From assembly GCF_000702425.1 (NCBI RefSeq), contig NZ_JNIE01000004.1, forward strand, positions 145,150 to 209,149: a stretch of DNA of 64,000 nt, written 5' to 3'. Source of the DNA: Thermocrinis jamiesonii (GTDB lineage Bacteria > Aquificota > Aquificia > Aquificales > Aquificaceae). The notes under the pieces are model-generated. The model did no database searches. It had not been told where the DNA came from and saw only the letters and a list, made by a program, of their open reading frames with translations. A program made the translations under genes and the position numbers. This document shows, in pieces, positions 52,114-59,956 of this stretch; positions within the stretch are counted from its first letter, which is position 1; every line of letters begins with the position of its first letter.

Positions 52114-53034
52114 ATGAGAAAATGTGTTAAGTGTGCTGAGAAAGCGGTAGTTTATCTACCCCATCACAAGTTGGCTTTGTGCAAGGCCCATTACACAGAG
52201 TGGTTTGAAAACAGAGTAAAGAAGACTATCAAAAGCTTTAAAATGTTTTCAAAGTCTGACAGAATCCTTGTAGCAGTTTCTGGTGGTAAGGATAGTCTTT
52301 CTTTGTGGCACGCCCTTTGGAAGCTTGGATATGAAGCAGATGGCCTTTACATAAACTTAGGTATAGGAGAATACTCCGAGCTTTCGGAAAGAAAAGCTAA
52401 AGCCTTTGCGGACAAAATAGGCAGAAAGCTCTATGTGATAAGTCTCAAAGAGAACATAGGGGATATACCAACTCTAAAAGAGCTTCAAAACAGACCCGCA
52501 TGTTCTGTTTGTGGCACTCTAAAGAGATATTATATGAACCTTAATGCAAAAGAGCTTGGTTATTCCATAATAGCTACGGGACACAATCTGGATGATGAGT
52601 GTGCAGTGCTTATGGGCAACGTGCTTTCTTGGAACATAGAGTATTTGGTAAGACAATATCCAGTGTTGGAAGAAGGTAATGGTTTTGTTAGAAAGGTAAA
52701 ACCCCTGTGTTTGATAACAGAGAAAGAGAGTGCGCTTTATGCCTTTCTCTCTGGTATAGACTTTGTAGAAGACGAGTGTCCCTATTCGGTAGGAGCATCT
52801 TCCATAAGCTATAAGCTTTTGATGTCAAAGATTGAAGAGGAAAGTCCTGGAACAAAGCTTAGATTCTACTTGGAGTTTATAAGAAAGGTAAGACCCTTGC
52901 TTAAGTTCAGGAAAGATGTTCAGTTGAAATCATGCAAAATATGTGGTGAGCCTACTACGGGTGATGTGTGTTCAGTGTGTAGATTGAGAATGAAACTAAG
53001 AACCTCTAACGTTGAAACTCAGCAAAAAGCTTGA
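52114..53034 (+). CDS. ttuA: tRNA-5-methyluridine(54) 2-sulfurtransferase TtuA
   Basis: Makes 2-thioribothymidine at position 54 of the T-loop, a heat-stabilising tRNA change of thermophiles. 306 aa: N-terminal zinc finger (CVKCAEKAVVYLPHHKLALCKAHY), PP-loop ILVAVSGGKDSLSLW, the catalytic/Fe-S cysteines in PACSVCGTLKR and DECPYS, GHNLDDECAVLMGN, and a C-terminal zinc finger (CKICGEPTTGDVCSVC). Domain order matches Thermus TtuA from end to end. Probably leaderless. The 3' end overlaps the convergent coaE by 29 bp. Confidence 0.92.
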   Translation: MRKCVKCAEKAVVYLPHHKLALCKAHYTEWFENRVKKTIKSFKMFSKSDRILVAVSGGKDSLSLWHALWKLGYEADGLYINLGIGEYSELSERKAKAFADKIGRKLYVISLKENIGDIPTLKELQNRPACSVCGTLKRYYMNLNAKELGYSIIATGHNLDDECAVLMGNVLSWNIEYLVRQYPVLEEGNGFVRKVKPLCLITEKESALYAFLSGIDFVEDECPYSVGASSISYKLLMSKIEEESPGTKLRFYLEFIRKVRPLLKFRKDVQLKSCKICGEPTTGDVCSVCRLRMKLRTSNVETQQKA

Positions 53035-53608
53035 ATGTTTTGCAAAGTGTCTTAACTCTCTCTTTGGCTTTTTCTATATCCCCGCTGTTATCCACTATGT
53101 AGTCAGCCTGCTTCAGCTTTTCCTCCGGATTCATCTGGTTCCTCCATCTTCTTTCAAAATCTTCCTGCGTCATACCCCTTGCCAAAGACCTTAATTTACA
53201 GACCTCGTAGGGAGCATAAACTAAAACTACAAAATCGTACTTACCTTTACTCTTTTTTTCCAGAACAAGGGAGGCTTCTACTATTGCCACTGCGTTCTTG
53301 GGTAAGGTTTTAAAGATCTGTTCTAATTTGTTGTAAAGAGCTGAATGGGTTACTTTTTCCAAAATTAGTAGCTTTTCCTTGTCCGAAAACACTATATCCG
53401 CCAACTTCTTGGTATCTATGATACCATCTTCTAAAAGTATTCCCCTTCCAAAAATCTCCAAAATCCTTTCGTATACCTCACCTCTTTCCTTGTAAAAGTC
53501 CTTTATTATTTTGTCTGCGTCATATACATAAAAACCACAATCCTCAAAAAACTTAGCTATCGTAGATTTACCAGAACCTATGTTTCCGGTTAGGGCTACC
53601 TTCAGCAT
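53006..53608 (-). CDS. coaE: dephospho-CoA kinase
   Basis: Last step of coenzyme A synthesis. 200 aa: P-loop ALTGNIGSGKSTIAKFFED, YDADKIIKDF, the VVLVYAPYEVCKLRSLARGMTQEDFERRW lid region and DYIVDNSGDIEKAKERV. All family motifs present. The ATG is 18 bp from the divergent DUF190 gene; the two promoters must share that gap. Confidence 0.94.
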   Translation of the reverse strand: MLKVALTGNIGSGKSTIAKFFEDCGFYVYDADKIIKDFYKERGEVYERILEIFGRGILLEDGIIDTKKLADIVFSDKEKLLILEKVTHSALYNKLEQIFKTLPKNAVAIVEASLVLEKKSKGKYDFVVLVYAPYEVCKLRSLARGMTQEDFERRWRNQMNPEEKLKQADYIVDNSGDIEKAKERVKTLCKTFKLFAEFQR

Positions 53609-53614
53609 CTAAAG

Positions 53615-53620
53615 TATAAT
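53615..53620 (+). promoter_or_regulatory. -10 box of the DUF190-crcB-DUF190-hemC unit
   Basis: TATAAT ending 6 nt before the ATG of the first DUF190 gene, predicting a leaderless mRNA. No -35 match. The gap to coaE (18 bp) is too short for a fluoride riboswitch. Confidence 0.4.
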
Positions 53621-53626
53621 AACTCT

Positions 53627-53962
53627 ATGCAAATTAAGGAGAAAAGTTATGTTCTTGCACGCATATTCATAAAAGAAAACGAAGAGTTAGAGGGTGAGCC
53701 TCTCTATTCTAAGCTTTTGAAATTTTTGAGAGAAAGAAACATAGCTGGAGCTACAGTCCTAAAGGCTTTACTTGGCTATGGCACTACTGGTGAATACCAT
53801 TACGAGGGTATTGAAGTGTTGTCTTACAACCTTCCGGTGATCATAGAGTTTGTAGATGAAGAAGAAAGTGTTAGTAGTATATTAGAAGAGCTTGGCAGGT
53901 ACATAAAACGTGGGCTTGTTAGTGTGGAAAGGGTGTGGGTATGGGAATCCTCTTCGCAATAG
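53627..53962 (+). CDS. DUF190 family protein, upstream copy
   Basis: 111 aa: VLARIFIKENEELEGEPLYSKLLKFLRERNIAGATVLKALLGYG and IIEFVDEEESVSSILEELGRY match DUF190, a ferredoxin-fold family with PII-like structure. DUF190 genes often sit beside crcB, suggesting a regulatory or helper role in fluoride export; this is not proven. It overlaps crcB by 22 bp. Confidence 0.88.
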   Translation: MQIKEKSYVLARIFIKENEELEGEPLYSKLLKFLRERNIAGATVLKALLGYGTTGEYHYEGIEVLSYNLPVIIEFVDEEESVSSILEELGRYIKRGLVSVERVWVWESSSQ

Positions 53963-54315
53963 CGGTAGGTGGAGCTGTAGGATCTTTGCTTAGATATTTG
54001 CTTTCAAAGTTTTTACAAGACAAGTTTGGTATAGGTTTCCCTTTGGGCACACTGACAGTAAATTTGATCGGTTCCTTTCTTATAGGTTTTTTCTTTTCTT
54101 ACCTTGTGGAGAAGCTAAGCGCTTCAAGCGAAGTTAGAGGCTTTTTCATAACTGGTCTTACTGGCGGTTTTACCACCCTATCAACCTTCACTTATGAAAG
54201 CTTTAGCCTTATAGTAAATGGGGAATACGCAAAATTTTTTCTATACTTCTTTATTACTAACTTTGTTGGAATTTTTCTTACCTTCTTGGGTTACAACCTG
54301 GGTAGGTTGTTATGA
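53941..54315 (+). CDS. crcB: fluoride ion channel CrcB/Fluc
   Basis: 124-aa four-helix membrane protein acting as a dual-topology dimer that lets F- leave the cell. Family motifs: GGAVGSLLRYLL, GTLTVNLIGSFLIGFF (the pore asparagine), and FFITGLTGGFTTLSTFTYE (the Na+-site and Phe box). ATG at 53941 preferred over GTG at 53935. It is sandwiched between two DUF190 genes, with overlaps of 22 and 4 bp. Confidence 0.94.
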   Translation: MGILFAIAVGGAVGSLLRYLLSKFLQDKFGIGFPLGTLTVNLIGSFLIGFFFSYLVEKLSASSEVRGFFITGLTGGFTTLSTFTYESFSLIVNGEYAKFFLYFFITNFVGIFLTFLGYNLGRLL

Positions 54316-54638
54316 AGTGGGAAGAAGCAGTTCTGCTGAGGATATTCTTTGGAGAGGACGATAGGTGGGAAGGCAAACCTCTCTATAAATACATAACTGA
54401 GTATTGTAAAAAAGAGGGTATAGCAGGTGTTACAGTCCTCAGAGGGATATTAGGCTATGGAAAATCCTCCGTTATACGCAAAGCAGGCATCTTTAAGTTC
54501 TCTTCGGACCTGCCTATAGTGGTGGAAATCATAGACAGCGAAGATAAAATAGAAAAGATCCTTCCAGAAATAGCTAAAATGATAAAAGGTGGGCTAATAA
54601 CCACGGAGAAGGTTAAAATTGCTCGCTACGGAGAGTGA
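54312..54638 (+). CDS. DUF190 family protein, downstream copy
   Basis: 108 aa, paralogue of the copy upstream of crc[46 protein letters not shown] and [24 protein letters not shown]. The two copies differ at many positions, so they could form a heteromer or have separate tasks. Coupled to crcB (ATGA) and to hemC (GTGA). Confidence 0.88.
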   Translation: MKWEEAVLLRIFFGEDDRWEGKPLYKYITEYCKKEGIAGVTVLRGILGYGKSSVIRKAGIFKFSSDLPIVVEIIDSEDKIEKILPEIAKMIKGGLITTEKVKIARYGE

Positions 54639-55546
54639 AGGAAATGTTTTTCAGGCTTGGCACAAGAAAAAGTAAATTGGCCCTTTGGCAGGCAAATTTT
54701 GTAAAGGAAAAGTTAGAGTCCTTAGGGTGTAAGGTAGAACTGGTGTTGATTACAACAACAGGAGACAAGATTTTAGATTCTCCTCTGGCTAAAATAGGAG
54801 GTAAAGGGCTTTTTGTAAAGGAGATAGAGGAGGCTTTGTTGAAAGGAGAGATTGATCTTGCGGTGCATTCCCTAAAGGATGTTCCTATGGTTTTGCCAGA
54901 TGGTTTAACACTTTGTGCCATAACAGAAAGAGAGAATCCTTACGACGTACTAATATCTAAGGAAGGTAAGAAGTTGGAAGAGCTTCCTCCTGGCGCAGTT
55001 GTTGGTACCTCTTCCTTAAGAAGACAAGTTCAGATAAAAAGAAAGAGAAAGGATCTCAAAGTAGAGGTTCTAAGAGGAAACGTAGATACGAGGATAAGAA
55101 AGTTGGAGGAAGGGCTATACTCTGCCATTGTGTTGGCGTATGCGGGAGTAAAAAGGATGGGTTTAGAAGCTTACATAAGTCAAGTTTTAGAGGATTTTAT
55201 CCCTGCAGTCGGTCAAGGGAGCTTGGCTATAGAAACGAGGGAAGATGATCCAAAAGTTCAGAAATATGTAAAAGCCTTAGATCATTGGGAAAGTCATTTG
55301 AGAGCTATGTGCGAGAGGGCTTTCTTGAGAGAATTAGAAGGAGGCTGTCAAGTTCCCATAGGAGCCTTTTCTTGGATAGAGTCGGACAAGATATACATAA
55401 AGGGTTTTGTTTCAGACTTAAATGGAGAGAGGTTTATAGAAGGTGTGGAGGAAGGAAAAGTTGAAGAATATGTGGAAGTAGGAAAAAGGTTAGCCCAAAA
55501 GCTTTTAGCCAGCGGTGGGAGAGAGATACTGAAGGAAATTTATTAA
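54635..55546 (+). CDS. hemC: porphobilinogen deaminase (hydroxymethylbilane synthase)
   Basis: Joins four porphobilinogen units in haem synthesis. 303 aa: [65 protein letters not shown], and the cofactor-bearing cysteine in [16 protein letters not shown] start overlapping the previous TGA; an ATG three codons later (54644) is an alternative and matches relatives equally well. Placement behind the fluoride genes looks incidental. Confidence 0.95.
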   Translation: MKEMFFRLGTRKSKLALWQANFVKEKLESLGCKVELVLITTTGDKILDSPLAKIGGKGLFVKEIEEALLKGEIDLAVHSLKDVPMVLPDGLTLCAITERENPYDVLISKEGKKLEELPPGAVVGTSSLRRQVQIKRKRKDLKVEVLRGNVDTRIRKLEEGLYSAIVLAYAGVKRMGLEAYISQVLEDFIPAVGQGSLAIETREDDPKVQKYVKALDHWESHLRAMCERAFLRELEGGCQVPIGAFSWIESDKIYIKGFVSDLNGERFIEGVEEGKVEEYVEVGKRLAQKLLASGGREILKEIY

Positions 55547-56040
55547 CCTTTTGTAAAGTTTATGATTGTTATAATCAGGGCTAAGAACGAAAAGCCAACA
55601 GTTATAAGCCACTGCATAAAGTTCAAACGGCGCTCAAGCGCTTCAAATCTTTGGTTAATCGCTTCAAACCTCGCTTGCATTTCCCGTTCCAAAGCTTCAA
55701 GCCTCTGGTTCATTATTTCAAACTTTCTGTCCATATCCTTTTGCAAAACTTCAAATCTTTGGTTAATTGCCTCAAACCTTGCTTGCATTTCCCGCTCCAA
55801 AGCTTCAAACCTCTGGCTTACTGCCTCAAACCTTTTATCCACTTCTCTTAGCGTGGTGGAGAACCTATTTTCTTCTATAACTCTCAAAGCCTTTAGTTCT
55901 TCTTCAAGTCTTATAAGTCTCTCAAGCAGAGGTATAGCTTTTATTTCCTTTTCTTTCTCCTGAAAATATTCAGCCAGAACTTCTGGTAGGATCAGTAGGA
56001 GCATTTTTTTTAACTCTTCTTGTGAATACTGAGTTTCCAT
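55543..56040 (-). CDS. coiled-coil protein with C-terminal membrane anchor
   Basis: 165 aa. Residues about 20-140 are a long coiled coil built from 18-residue units of the form [18 protein letters not shown], repeated as a 36-residue pair; the last 25 residues form a membrane helix ([22 protein letters not shown]). It resembles the DUF1640-like anchored coiled coils common in Aquificales; function unknown. The stop overlaps the end of hemC convergently by 4 bp. Confidence 0.75.
   Translation of the reverse strand: METQYSQEELKKMLLLILPEVLAEYFQEKEKEIKAIPLLERLIRLEEELKALRVIEENRFSTTLREVDKRFEAVSQRFEALEREMQARFEAINQRFEVLQKDMDRKFEIMNQRLEALEREMQARFEAINQRFEALERRLNFMQWLITVGFSFLALIITIINFTKG
55641..55856 (-). 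repeat. two 108-bp tandem repeats inside the coiled-coil gene
   Basis: The stretch starting CTTCAAATCT at 55641 recurs at 55749; each 108-bp unit encodes 36 residues, itself two 18-residue coiled-coil turns. High DNA identity suggests recent duplication and possible length variation between strains. Confidence 0.7.
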
Positions 56041-56107
56041 AAAGAAAAAGTTAAGGGTGTCTTACAATTTGGTCAAGAAAAAGTGAAGCAGGTTACCTTA
56101 ACATAGC

Positions 56108-56135
56108 TTGACAGAAAAAATTTTTATGTTATATT
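56108..56135 (+). promoter_or_regulatory. sigma-70 promoter before the sfsA leader
   Basis: A perfect TTGACA (56108-56113), a 16-bp spacer and TATATT (56130-56135); the start should be near 56142. It is the best -35 match found in the window and lies 108 bp ahead of the sfsA ATG. Confidence 0.7.
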
Positions 56136-56141
56136 ATCTAC

Positions 56142-56242
56142 TTAGAAAGCTTAAGAAGTTGGGGTTTTTAAGGGGTTATAAACTCCCTCCCCCTCCCTCC
56201 CTCCCCAAATTTGTTTGCCCTACCGCCCGGTAGGGCCTTTTT
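56142..56242 (+). ncRNA. possible structured leader or small RNA before sfsA
   Basis: From the predicted start to the U-run is about 100 nt. TTGGGG (56159-56164) can pair with CCCCAA (56203-56208), and AAGGGG (56170-56175) with the C-run at 56189-56193; the C-rich strand CTCCCTCCCCCTCCC is GGGAGGG-type on the other strand and could form a G-quadruplex in DNA. A strong terminator closes the segment. It may be a free small RNA or an attenuator for sfsA; no known RNA family was recognised. Confidence 0.35.
56217..56242 (+). terminator. strong intrinsic terminator directly before sfsA
   Basis: GCCCTACC (56217-56224), loop GCCC, GGTAGGGC (56229-56236), then C and five T (56238-56242). It ends only 7 nt before the sfsA ATG, leaving no room for a normal ribosome site. 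Confidence 0.8.
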
Positions 56243-56249
56243 AGAAGAT

Positions 56250-56900
56250 ATGAAAATAGGGCCCTTTAAAGAGGCAAAATTTCTCAGAAGAATAAACAGG
56301 TTCGTTGGGGAGGTGTTAGTAGATGAAAAACCTTTACTTGCACACATAAGAAATACCGGACGATTAACCGAACTTCTAAAACCTGGTAAGAAGGTATTTC
56401 TGCGTGAAAAGAACTCTGGTAAGTATAGTTTTGAAGTCTTTTTGGTGCAAGAGGAACACTCTCTTGTGTGCATAGATTCAACCATTACACCTAAGCTCTA
56501 TGCAGAGTTTCTTGATATTCCTGTTAAATTTGAACCTACCTTTGGCAATCAACGATTTGATTTGATGTATTCATCCACTGTAGTAGAAACAAAATCTGTT
56601 AATTTAGTGGAAGATGGTATCGCACTGTTTCCGGACGCACCAACGGAAAGAGGAACAAAACATGTCTATAAGCTTATAGAGATTTCTAAAACAGGACTAA
56701 AACCTGAGCTTGTCTTTGTAGTGCAAAGGGAGGATGCTAAGGTATTCTCTCCCAACTATAGGGTAGACAGAAAATTTTCAGAGGCTGTTAGGTTATTTGC
56801 ACGGATGGGTTTTCCGGTGAAGGCTTTCCTTTGTAAAGTAAGCTTGAGTGAAATCATGATCTACAAAGAAGTAGATGTTATATTTTTAGAATATGGCTAA
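56250..56900 (+). CDS. sfsA: SfsA family DNA/RNA nuclease (sugar fermentation stimulation protein)
   Basis: 216 aa from the ATG at 56250: an N-terminal OB-fold (FLRRINRFVGEVLVDEKPLLAHIRNTGRL) and a nuclease-like domain with FGNQRFDLMYSSTVVETKSVNL and FPDAPTERGTKHVYKLIEI, the SfsA hallmark. E. coli SfsA binds DNA and was linked to maltose metabolism; relatives have nuclease activity. The frame is open back to 56211 but that part is the terminator. Overlaps ispH by 8 bp. Confidence 0.85.
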   Translation: MKIGPFKEAKFLRRINRFVGEVLVDEKPLLAHIRNTGRLTELLKPGKKVFLREKNSGKYSFEVFLVQEEHSLVCIDSTITPKLYAEFLDIPVKFEPTFGNQRFDLMYSSTVVETKSVNLVEDGIALFPDAPTERGTKHVYKLIEISKTGLKPELVFVVQREDAKVFSPNYRVDRKFSEAVRLFARMGFPVKAFLCKVSLSEIMIYKEVDVIFLEYG

Positions 56901-57750
56901 GATAATTGTTGCACCGCACGCTGGGTTTTGTTTTGGAGTGAAAAGAGCCATAAGCATCGCAGAAAAAGTTTCAAGGGAAAACAAAGGTAAAAGAATATGG
57001 ACTATTGGTCCTTTAATCCACAATCCACAGGAGGTTGAAAGGTTGAGAAAGGAAGGGGTGGAGGTGTTGGAAACAGAAGAAAATCTAAGTGCTGGTGATA
57101 CTGTAATAATACGTTCTCACGGAATTCCCCCTGATAAAGAAATAGAATACGTTAAGAAGGGTTTAAAGGTTGTGGATGCTACATGCCCTTATGTGAAGGC
57201 GGTTCATCAAGCTGTAGAAAAGCTTGTGGAAGAAGGCTATTTTGTTGTTTTGTTGGGAGAGAAAAACCATCCAGAGGTTATAGGCACGTTGGGTTATCTA
57301 AAGAAGGCAGGTGGAGAGGGTATTGTAGTAGAAACAAAAGAGGATTTGGAGAAAGTTAAGCATTTAGAAAAAATAGGTATAGTCGCACAGACTACTCAGA
57401 ATGAGCAGTTTTTCAAGGAAGTGGTTGGTGAGTTAGCCCTTTGGGCAAAGGAACTTAAAGTTATAAACACCATATGTAACGCTACATCGGAAAGACAGGA
57501 GGATGTTTATGAGCTGGCACCAAAGGTAGATGTAATGATCATAGTTGGTGGGAAAAACAGTGGAAATACGAGGAGGTTGTACGAGATATCCCGCTCTTTG
57601 AACCCACGTAGTTATCATGTAGAGACCGCTCAGGAGTTGGAGGAAGCTTGGTTTTCCGGTGTAGAAAAGGTAGGCATAACCGCAGGTGCATCAACTCCAG
57701 ACTGGATAATAGAAGAGGTCGTAAAAAGGATAGAGGAAATCCTAAGATGA
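56893..57750 (+). CDS. ispH: 4-hydroxy-3-methylbut-2-enyl diphosphate reductase
   Basis: Final step of the MEP isoprenoid pathway, giving IPP and DMAPP. 285 aa with the three cluster cysteines in [24 protein letters not shown] and [12 protein letters not shown], plus [10 protein letters not shown] and [15 protein letters not shown]. ispD of the same pathway is at 61006-61644. Overlaps sfsA by 8 bp and trpG by 4 bp. Confidence 0.96.
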   Translation: MAKIIVAPHAGFCFGVKRAISIAEKVSRENKGKRIWTIGPLIHNPQEVERLRKEGVEVLETEENLSAGDTVIIRSHGIPPDKEIEYVKKGLKVVDATCPYVKAVHQAVEKLVEEGYFVVLLGEKNHPEVIGTLGYLKKAGGEGIVVETKEDLEKVKHLEKIGIVAQTTQNEQFFKEVVGELALWAKELKVINTICNATSERQEDVYELAPKVDVMIIVGGKNSGNTRRLYEISRSLNPRSYHVETAQELEEAWFSGVEKVGITAGASTPDWIIEEVVKRIEEILR

Positions 57751-58337
57751 GAATACTGATGATAGACAACTATGATTCTTTTACTTATAACTTGGTTCAG
57801 TATTTTCAAATACTTGGTGCTGAGGTCTTTGTTAAAAGGAATGATGAAATAGGGCTTGACCAAATAAGGGATATGAAGCCAGAGGCAATAGTTATCTCCC
57901 CAGGACCTTGCACACCAAAGGAAGCGGGTATATCTGTGGAAGTGATTAGAGAGTTTTATAAGGATTATCCGATACTTGGCGTATGTTTGGGACATCAGTC
58001 CATAGGCTATGCCTTTGGAGCAGAGATAGTAAGAGCCAAAAGGTTGATGCACGGCAAAACATCCCTGATAAGCCACACAGGAGAGGGAATATTCTCAGGA
58101 CTACCCAATCCATTTACCGCAGTTAGGTATCATTCTTTAGTAATAGACCCAAACACTTTACCACCTTTTCTAAAAGTAACCGCTTGGTCTGAAGACGGAG
58201 AGGTAATGGGTGTGCAACACACAGAGTATCCAGTTTTTGGTGTGCAGTTTCATCCAGAATCTATACTTTCTGAAGCAGGCTTAGACCTTTTAAAGAATTT
58301 TCTCCTCATTGCCCAAGGGAATCGTCTATCCATTTAA
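57747..58337 (+). CDS. trpG: anthranilate/aminodeoxychorismate synthase glutaminase component
   Basis: Class I glutamine amidotransferase giving ammonia to TrpE or PabB. 196 aa from the ATG at 57747: [31 protein letters not shown], nucleophile in [20 protein letters not shown] and the H-x-E pair in [11 protein letters not shown]. The frame extends upstream inside ispH as a shadow. Sequence alone does not tell TrpG from PabA; many bacteria use one protein for both. Converges on cutA with 32-bp overlap. Confidence 0.93.
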   Translation: MRILMIDNYDSFTYNLVQYFQILGAEVFVKRNDEIGLDQIRDMKPEAIVISPGPCTPKEAGISVEVIREFYKDYPILGVCLGHQSIGYAFGAEIVRAKRLMHGKTSLISHTGEGIFSGLPNPFTAVRYHSLVIDPNTLPPFLKVTAWSEDGEVMGVQHTEYPVFGVQFHPESILSEAGLDLLKNFLLIAQGNRLSI

Positions 58338-58626
58338 GATAGTCTTCATTTCCTCCCACTATAGGCATGGCTATTATTTCTGGAACCGTGTAGGGGTGGA
58401 TCTTTTTAACTTCAACTATCAGCTTTTCAAACTTCTCTACAGAAGTCTTTATAATCAAAAGACTCTCTTTGTCCTTCTCTATATTTCCCTTCCACCAGTA
58501 AACCGAACTTACCTCTGATACCACATTTACACAGGCACCTAGCTTTTGCTCTACTATGTAGTTTGCTATATCCCATCCCCTGTCTTTGGGAGCGGTTATG
58601 AAAACTACCAAATACCTCCATTCCAT
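58306..58626 (-). CDS. cutA: divalent-cation tolerance protein CutA
   Basis: 106-aa trimeric ferredoxin-like protein: [51 protein letters not shown] and [24 protein letters not shown] are the family blocks. CutA was linked to copper tolerance in E. coli; its true role is unclear. Its start lies 24 bp from a MITE-like insertion, which now forms its upstream region. Confidence 0.93.
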   Translation of the reverse strand: MEWRYLVVFITAPKDRGWDIANYIVEQKLGACVNVVSEVSSVYWWKGNIEKDKESLLIIKTSVEKFEKLIVEVKKIHPYTVPEIIAMPIVGGNEDYLKWIDDSLGQ

Positions 58627-58650
58627 AGAATGGAATTATAAACTATCCAA

Positions 58651-58851
58651 TACGTCAGGTAAGAAATTAACCAAGCACATAGCTTTTTCTGAAACCGCTA
58701 TAACCAATGGCATACCCATAAAGGTAAGCCAAAAGCGTTATACCTTTCCTCCACCTGCTGATGTAATTGAAAAGGATATTACAAGTCCCTGCCCTCCAAA
58801 GGGCTTTCTAACAAGAAAACTTGCATTTTTCTTAATTTTTCACCCGACGTA
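58651..58851. mobile_element. MITE-like or internally deleted IS, about 200 bp
   Basis: Imperfect terminal inverted repeats: TACGTCAGGTAAGAAATTAA at 58651-58670 and its near match (17 of 20) in reverse at 58832-58851. The right 78 bp (58774-58851) match the left end of the insertion sequence at 63675-63752 in opposite orientation at 76 of 78 positions. Between them the minus strand holds a short frame ending ITSAGGGKV-stop, possibly the transposase C-terminus. It carries no transposase of its own and sits between cutA and lolA, 16 bp before the lolA ATG. Confidence 0.75.
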
Positions 58852-58867
58852 TTTAAAATAATACACT

Positions 58868-59473
58868 ATGACACTAACGCTTTTGCTTGTCATTCCCCTT
58901 TTAGTTTTTGCTCAGACCTTTGAAAGCTTAGAAAAGAAACTTCAGGAAATAAGGGTGCTAAAAGCTTCCTTTGTCCAAAGGGTTAAGTATCCTTGGTATC
59001 CAAAGCAGGAACTTTCTAAAGGTTTCTTTTATGCCCAAAGGGGAGGAAAGTTTAGACTTGAATACGAACAACCAGAAAAGACCATCATAGTATCCGATGG
59101 CAGACAAATAATCCTGTACTCTCCTTCGGAAAAAAGCGCCATAATAGACCACATAGACAGGAACCAATCTGCGGTGATTGAGTCGCTTCTTTTGATCTCC
59201 AAACCGTTGAGTGAGGTGTTTGACCTTGTGGGAGAGATGGAAAGGGAAGGAAAGAGGTTTTTGGTATTAAAGCCAAAAGCCAAAGACGAGTTTTTTCACA
59301 GGGTTTTGGTAAGTGTGGGCCAAGATGGAATGCCAAAGATCATAAGGGTTGAGGAAAAAGATGGGACCACCACCGAGATAGAACTCATAGACATCAGCGC
59401 AAACTTTACACCCTCAAGCGGTCTGTTTAAAATACATCTTCCAGCTGACACCAAGGTAAAAAGAGTTTTCTAA
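58868..59473 (+). CDS. lolA: outer-membrane lipoprotein carrier LolA
   Basis: Periplasmic chaperone that takes lipoproteins from LolCDE to the outer membrane. 201 aa: signal peptide (about 1-15, ending VFAQ), then LEKKLQEIRVLKASFVQRV, SKGFFYAQRGGKFRLEYEQPEKTIIVSDGRQIILY and a beta-rich C-terminus, all typical of LolA. Its upstream region is the end of the MITE-like element, so its promoter may be partly element-derived. Confidence 0.9.
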   Translation: MTLTLLLVIPLLVFAQTFESLEKKLQEIRVLKASFVQRVKYPWYPKQELSKGFFYAQRGGKFRLEYEQPEKTIIVSDGRQIILYSPSEKSAIIDHIDRNQSAVIESLLLISKPLSEVFDLVGEMEREGKRFLVLKPKAKDEFFHRVLVSVGQDGMPKIIRVEEKDGTTTEIELIDISANFTPSSGLFKIHLPADTKVKRVF

Positions 59474-59476
59474 ATT

Positions 59477-59956
59477 ATGGTAAGCATAGAGAAGGCAAAC
59501 AGTGAAAGCATAGAAGAATTAGCTCGCATATACTTAGAAGGCTACAAGGGCTTAGAAGAATATGCTTACACGCACATAGAAGATGTTTTAGCCTATCTTA
59601 ACTGGCTTTTCAGAAGGGATGTCGCAGGCATATTTGTTGCCATTTTGGATGGTAAAAAGGTGGGGTTCATAGCAAGCGACGGAAACTGGTTTAGCAAGAG
59701 GGAAGGTAAGGTGGTGGGTGCCATACACGAATTGGTAGTCTTGCCAGAATACAGAGGAATAGGTGTAGGAAAAAAGCTTTTGGAAAGAGCCATTCAATAC
59801 TTCAAGGAAAGGGGCTTAGATACCGTAGAGCTGTGGGTGGGAGACAAAAATTCGTGGGCTTTAGAGTTTTACAAAAAACATGGTTTTGTAGAAAAGGACA
59901 GGTTCAACTATTGGATAAGAATGACAAAAGCTCTAAAAGATGAGGCTGGTAGTTAA
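59477..59956 (+). CDS. GNAT family N-acetyltransferase
   Basis: 159 aa with the acetyl-CoA-binding core: VAILDGKKVGFIASDGNW, IHELVVLPEYRGIGVGKKLLERAIQYFKERG (motif A, RxxGxG/A form) and WALEFYKKHGFVEKDRF (motif B). It could acetylate an amine, an antibiotic or a protein (RimI-like); the substrate is not evident. Starts 3 bp after lolA and overlaps proB by 17 bp. Confidence 0.88.
   Translation: MVSIEKANSESIEELARIYLEGYKGLEEYAYTHIEDVLAYLNWLFRRDVAGIFVAILDGKKVGFIASDGNWFSKREGKVVGAIHELVVLPEYRGIGVGKKLLERAIQYFKERGLDTVELWVGDKNSWALEFYKKHGFVEKDRFNYWIRMTKALKDEAGS

Noticed and set aside
53609..53626. Fluoride riboswitch before the crcB cluster
   Set aside because: Only 18 bp separate coaE and the first DUF190 gene, too short for the ~60-nt motif, and none of its conserved bases are seen.
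57648..57746. N-terminal extension of trpG
   Set aside because: Arg-rich shadow of the ispH C-terminus; TrpG relatives start at 57747.
58586..58861. 91-aa plus-strand frame
   Set aside because: It crosses the cutA start antisense and the whole MITE-like element; no start signal and no protein character.
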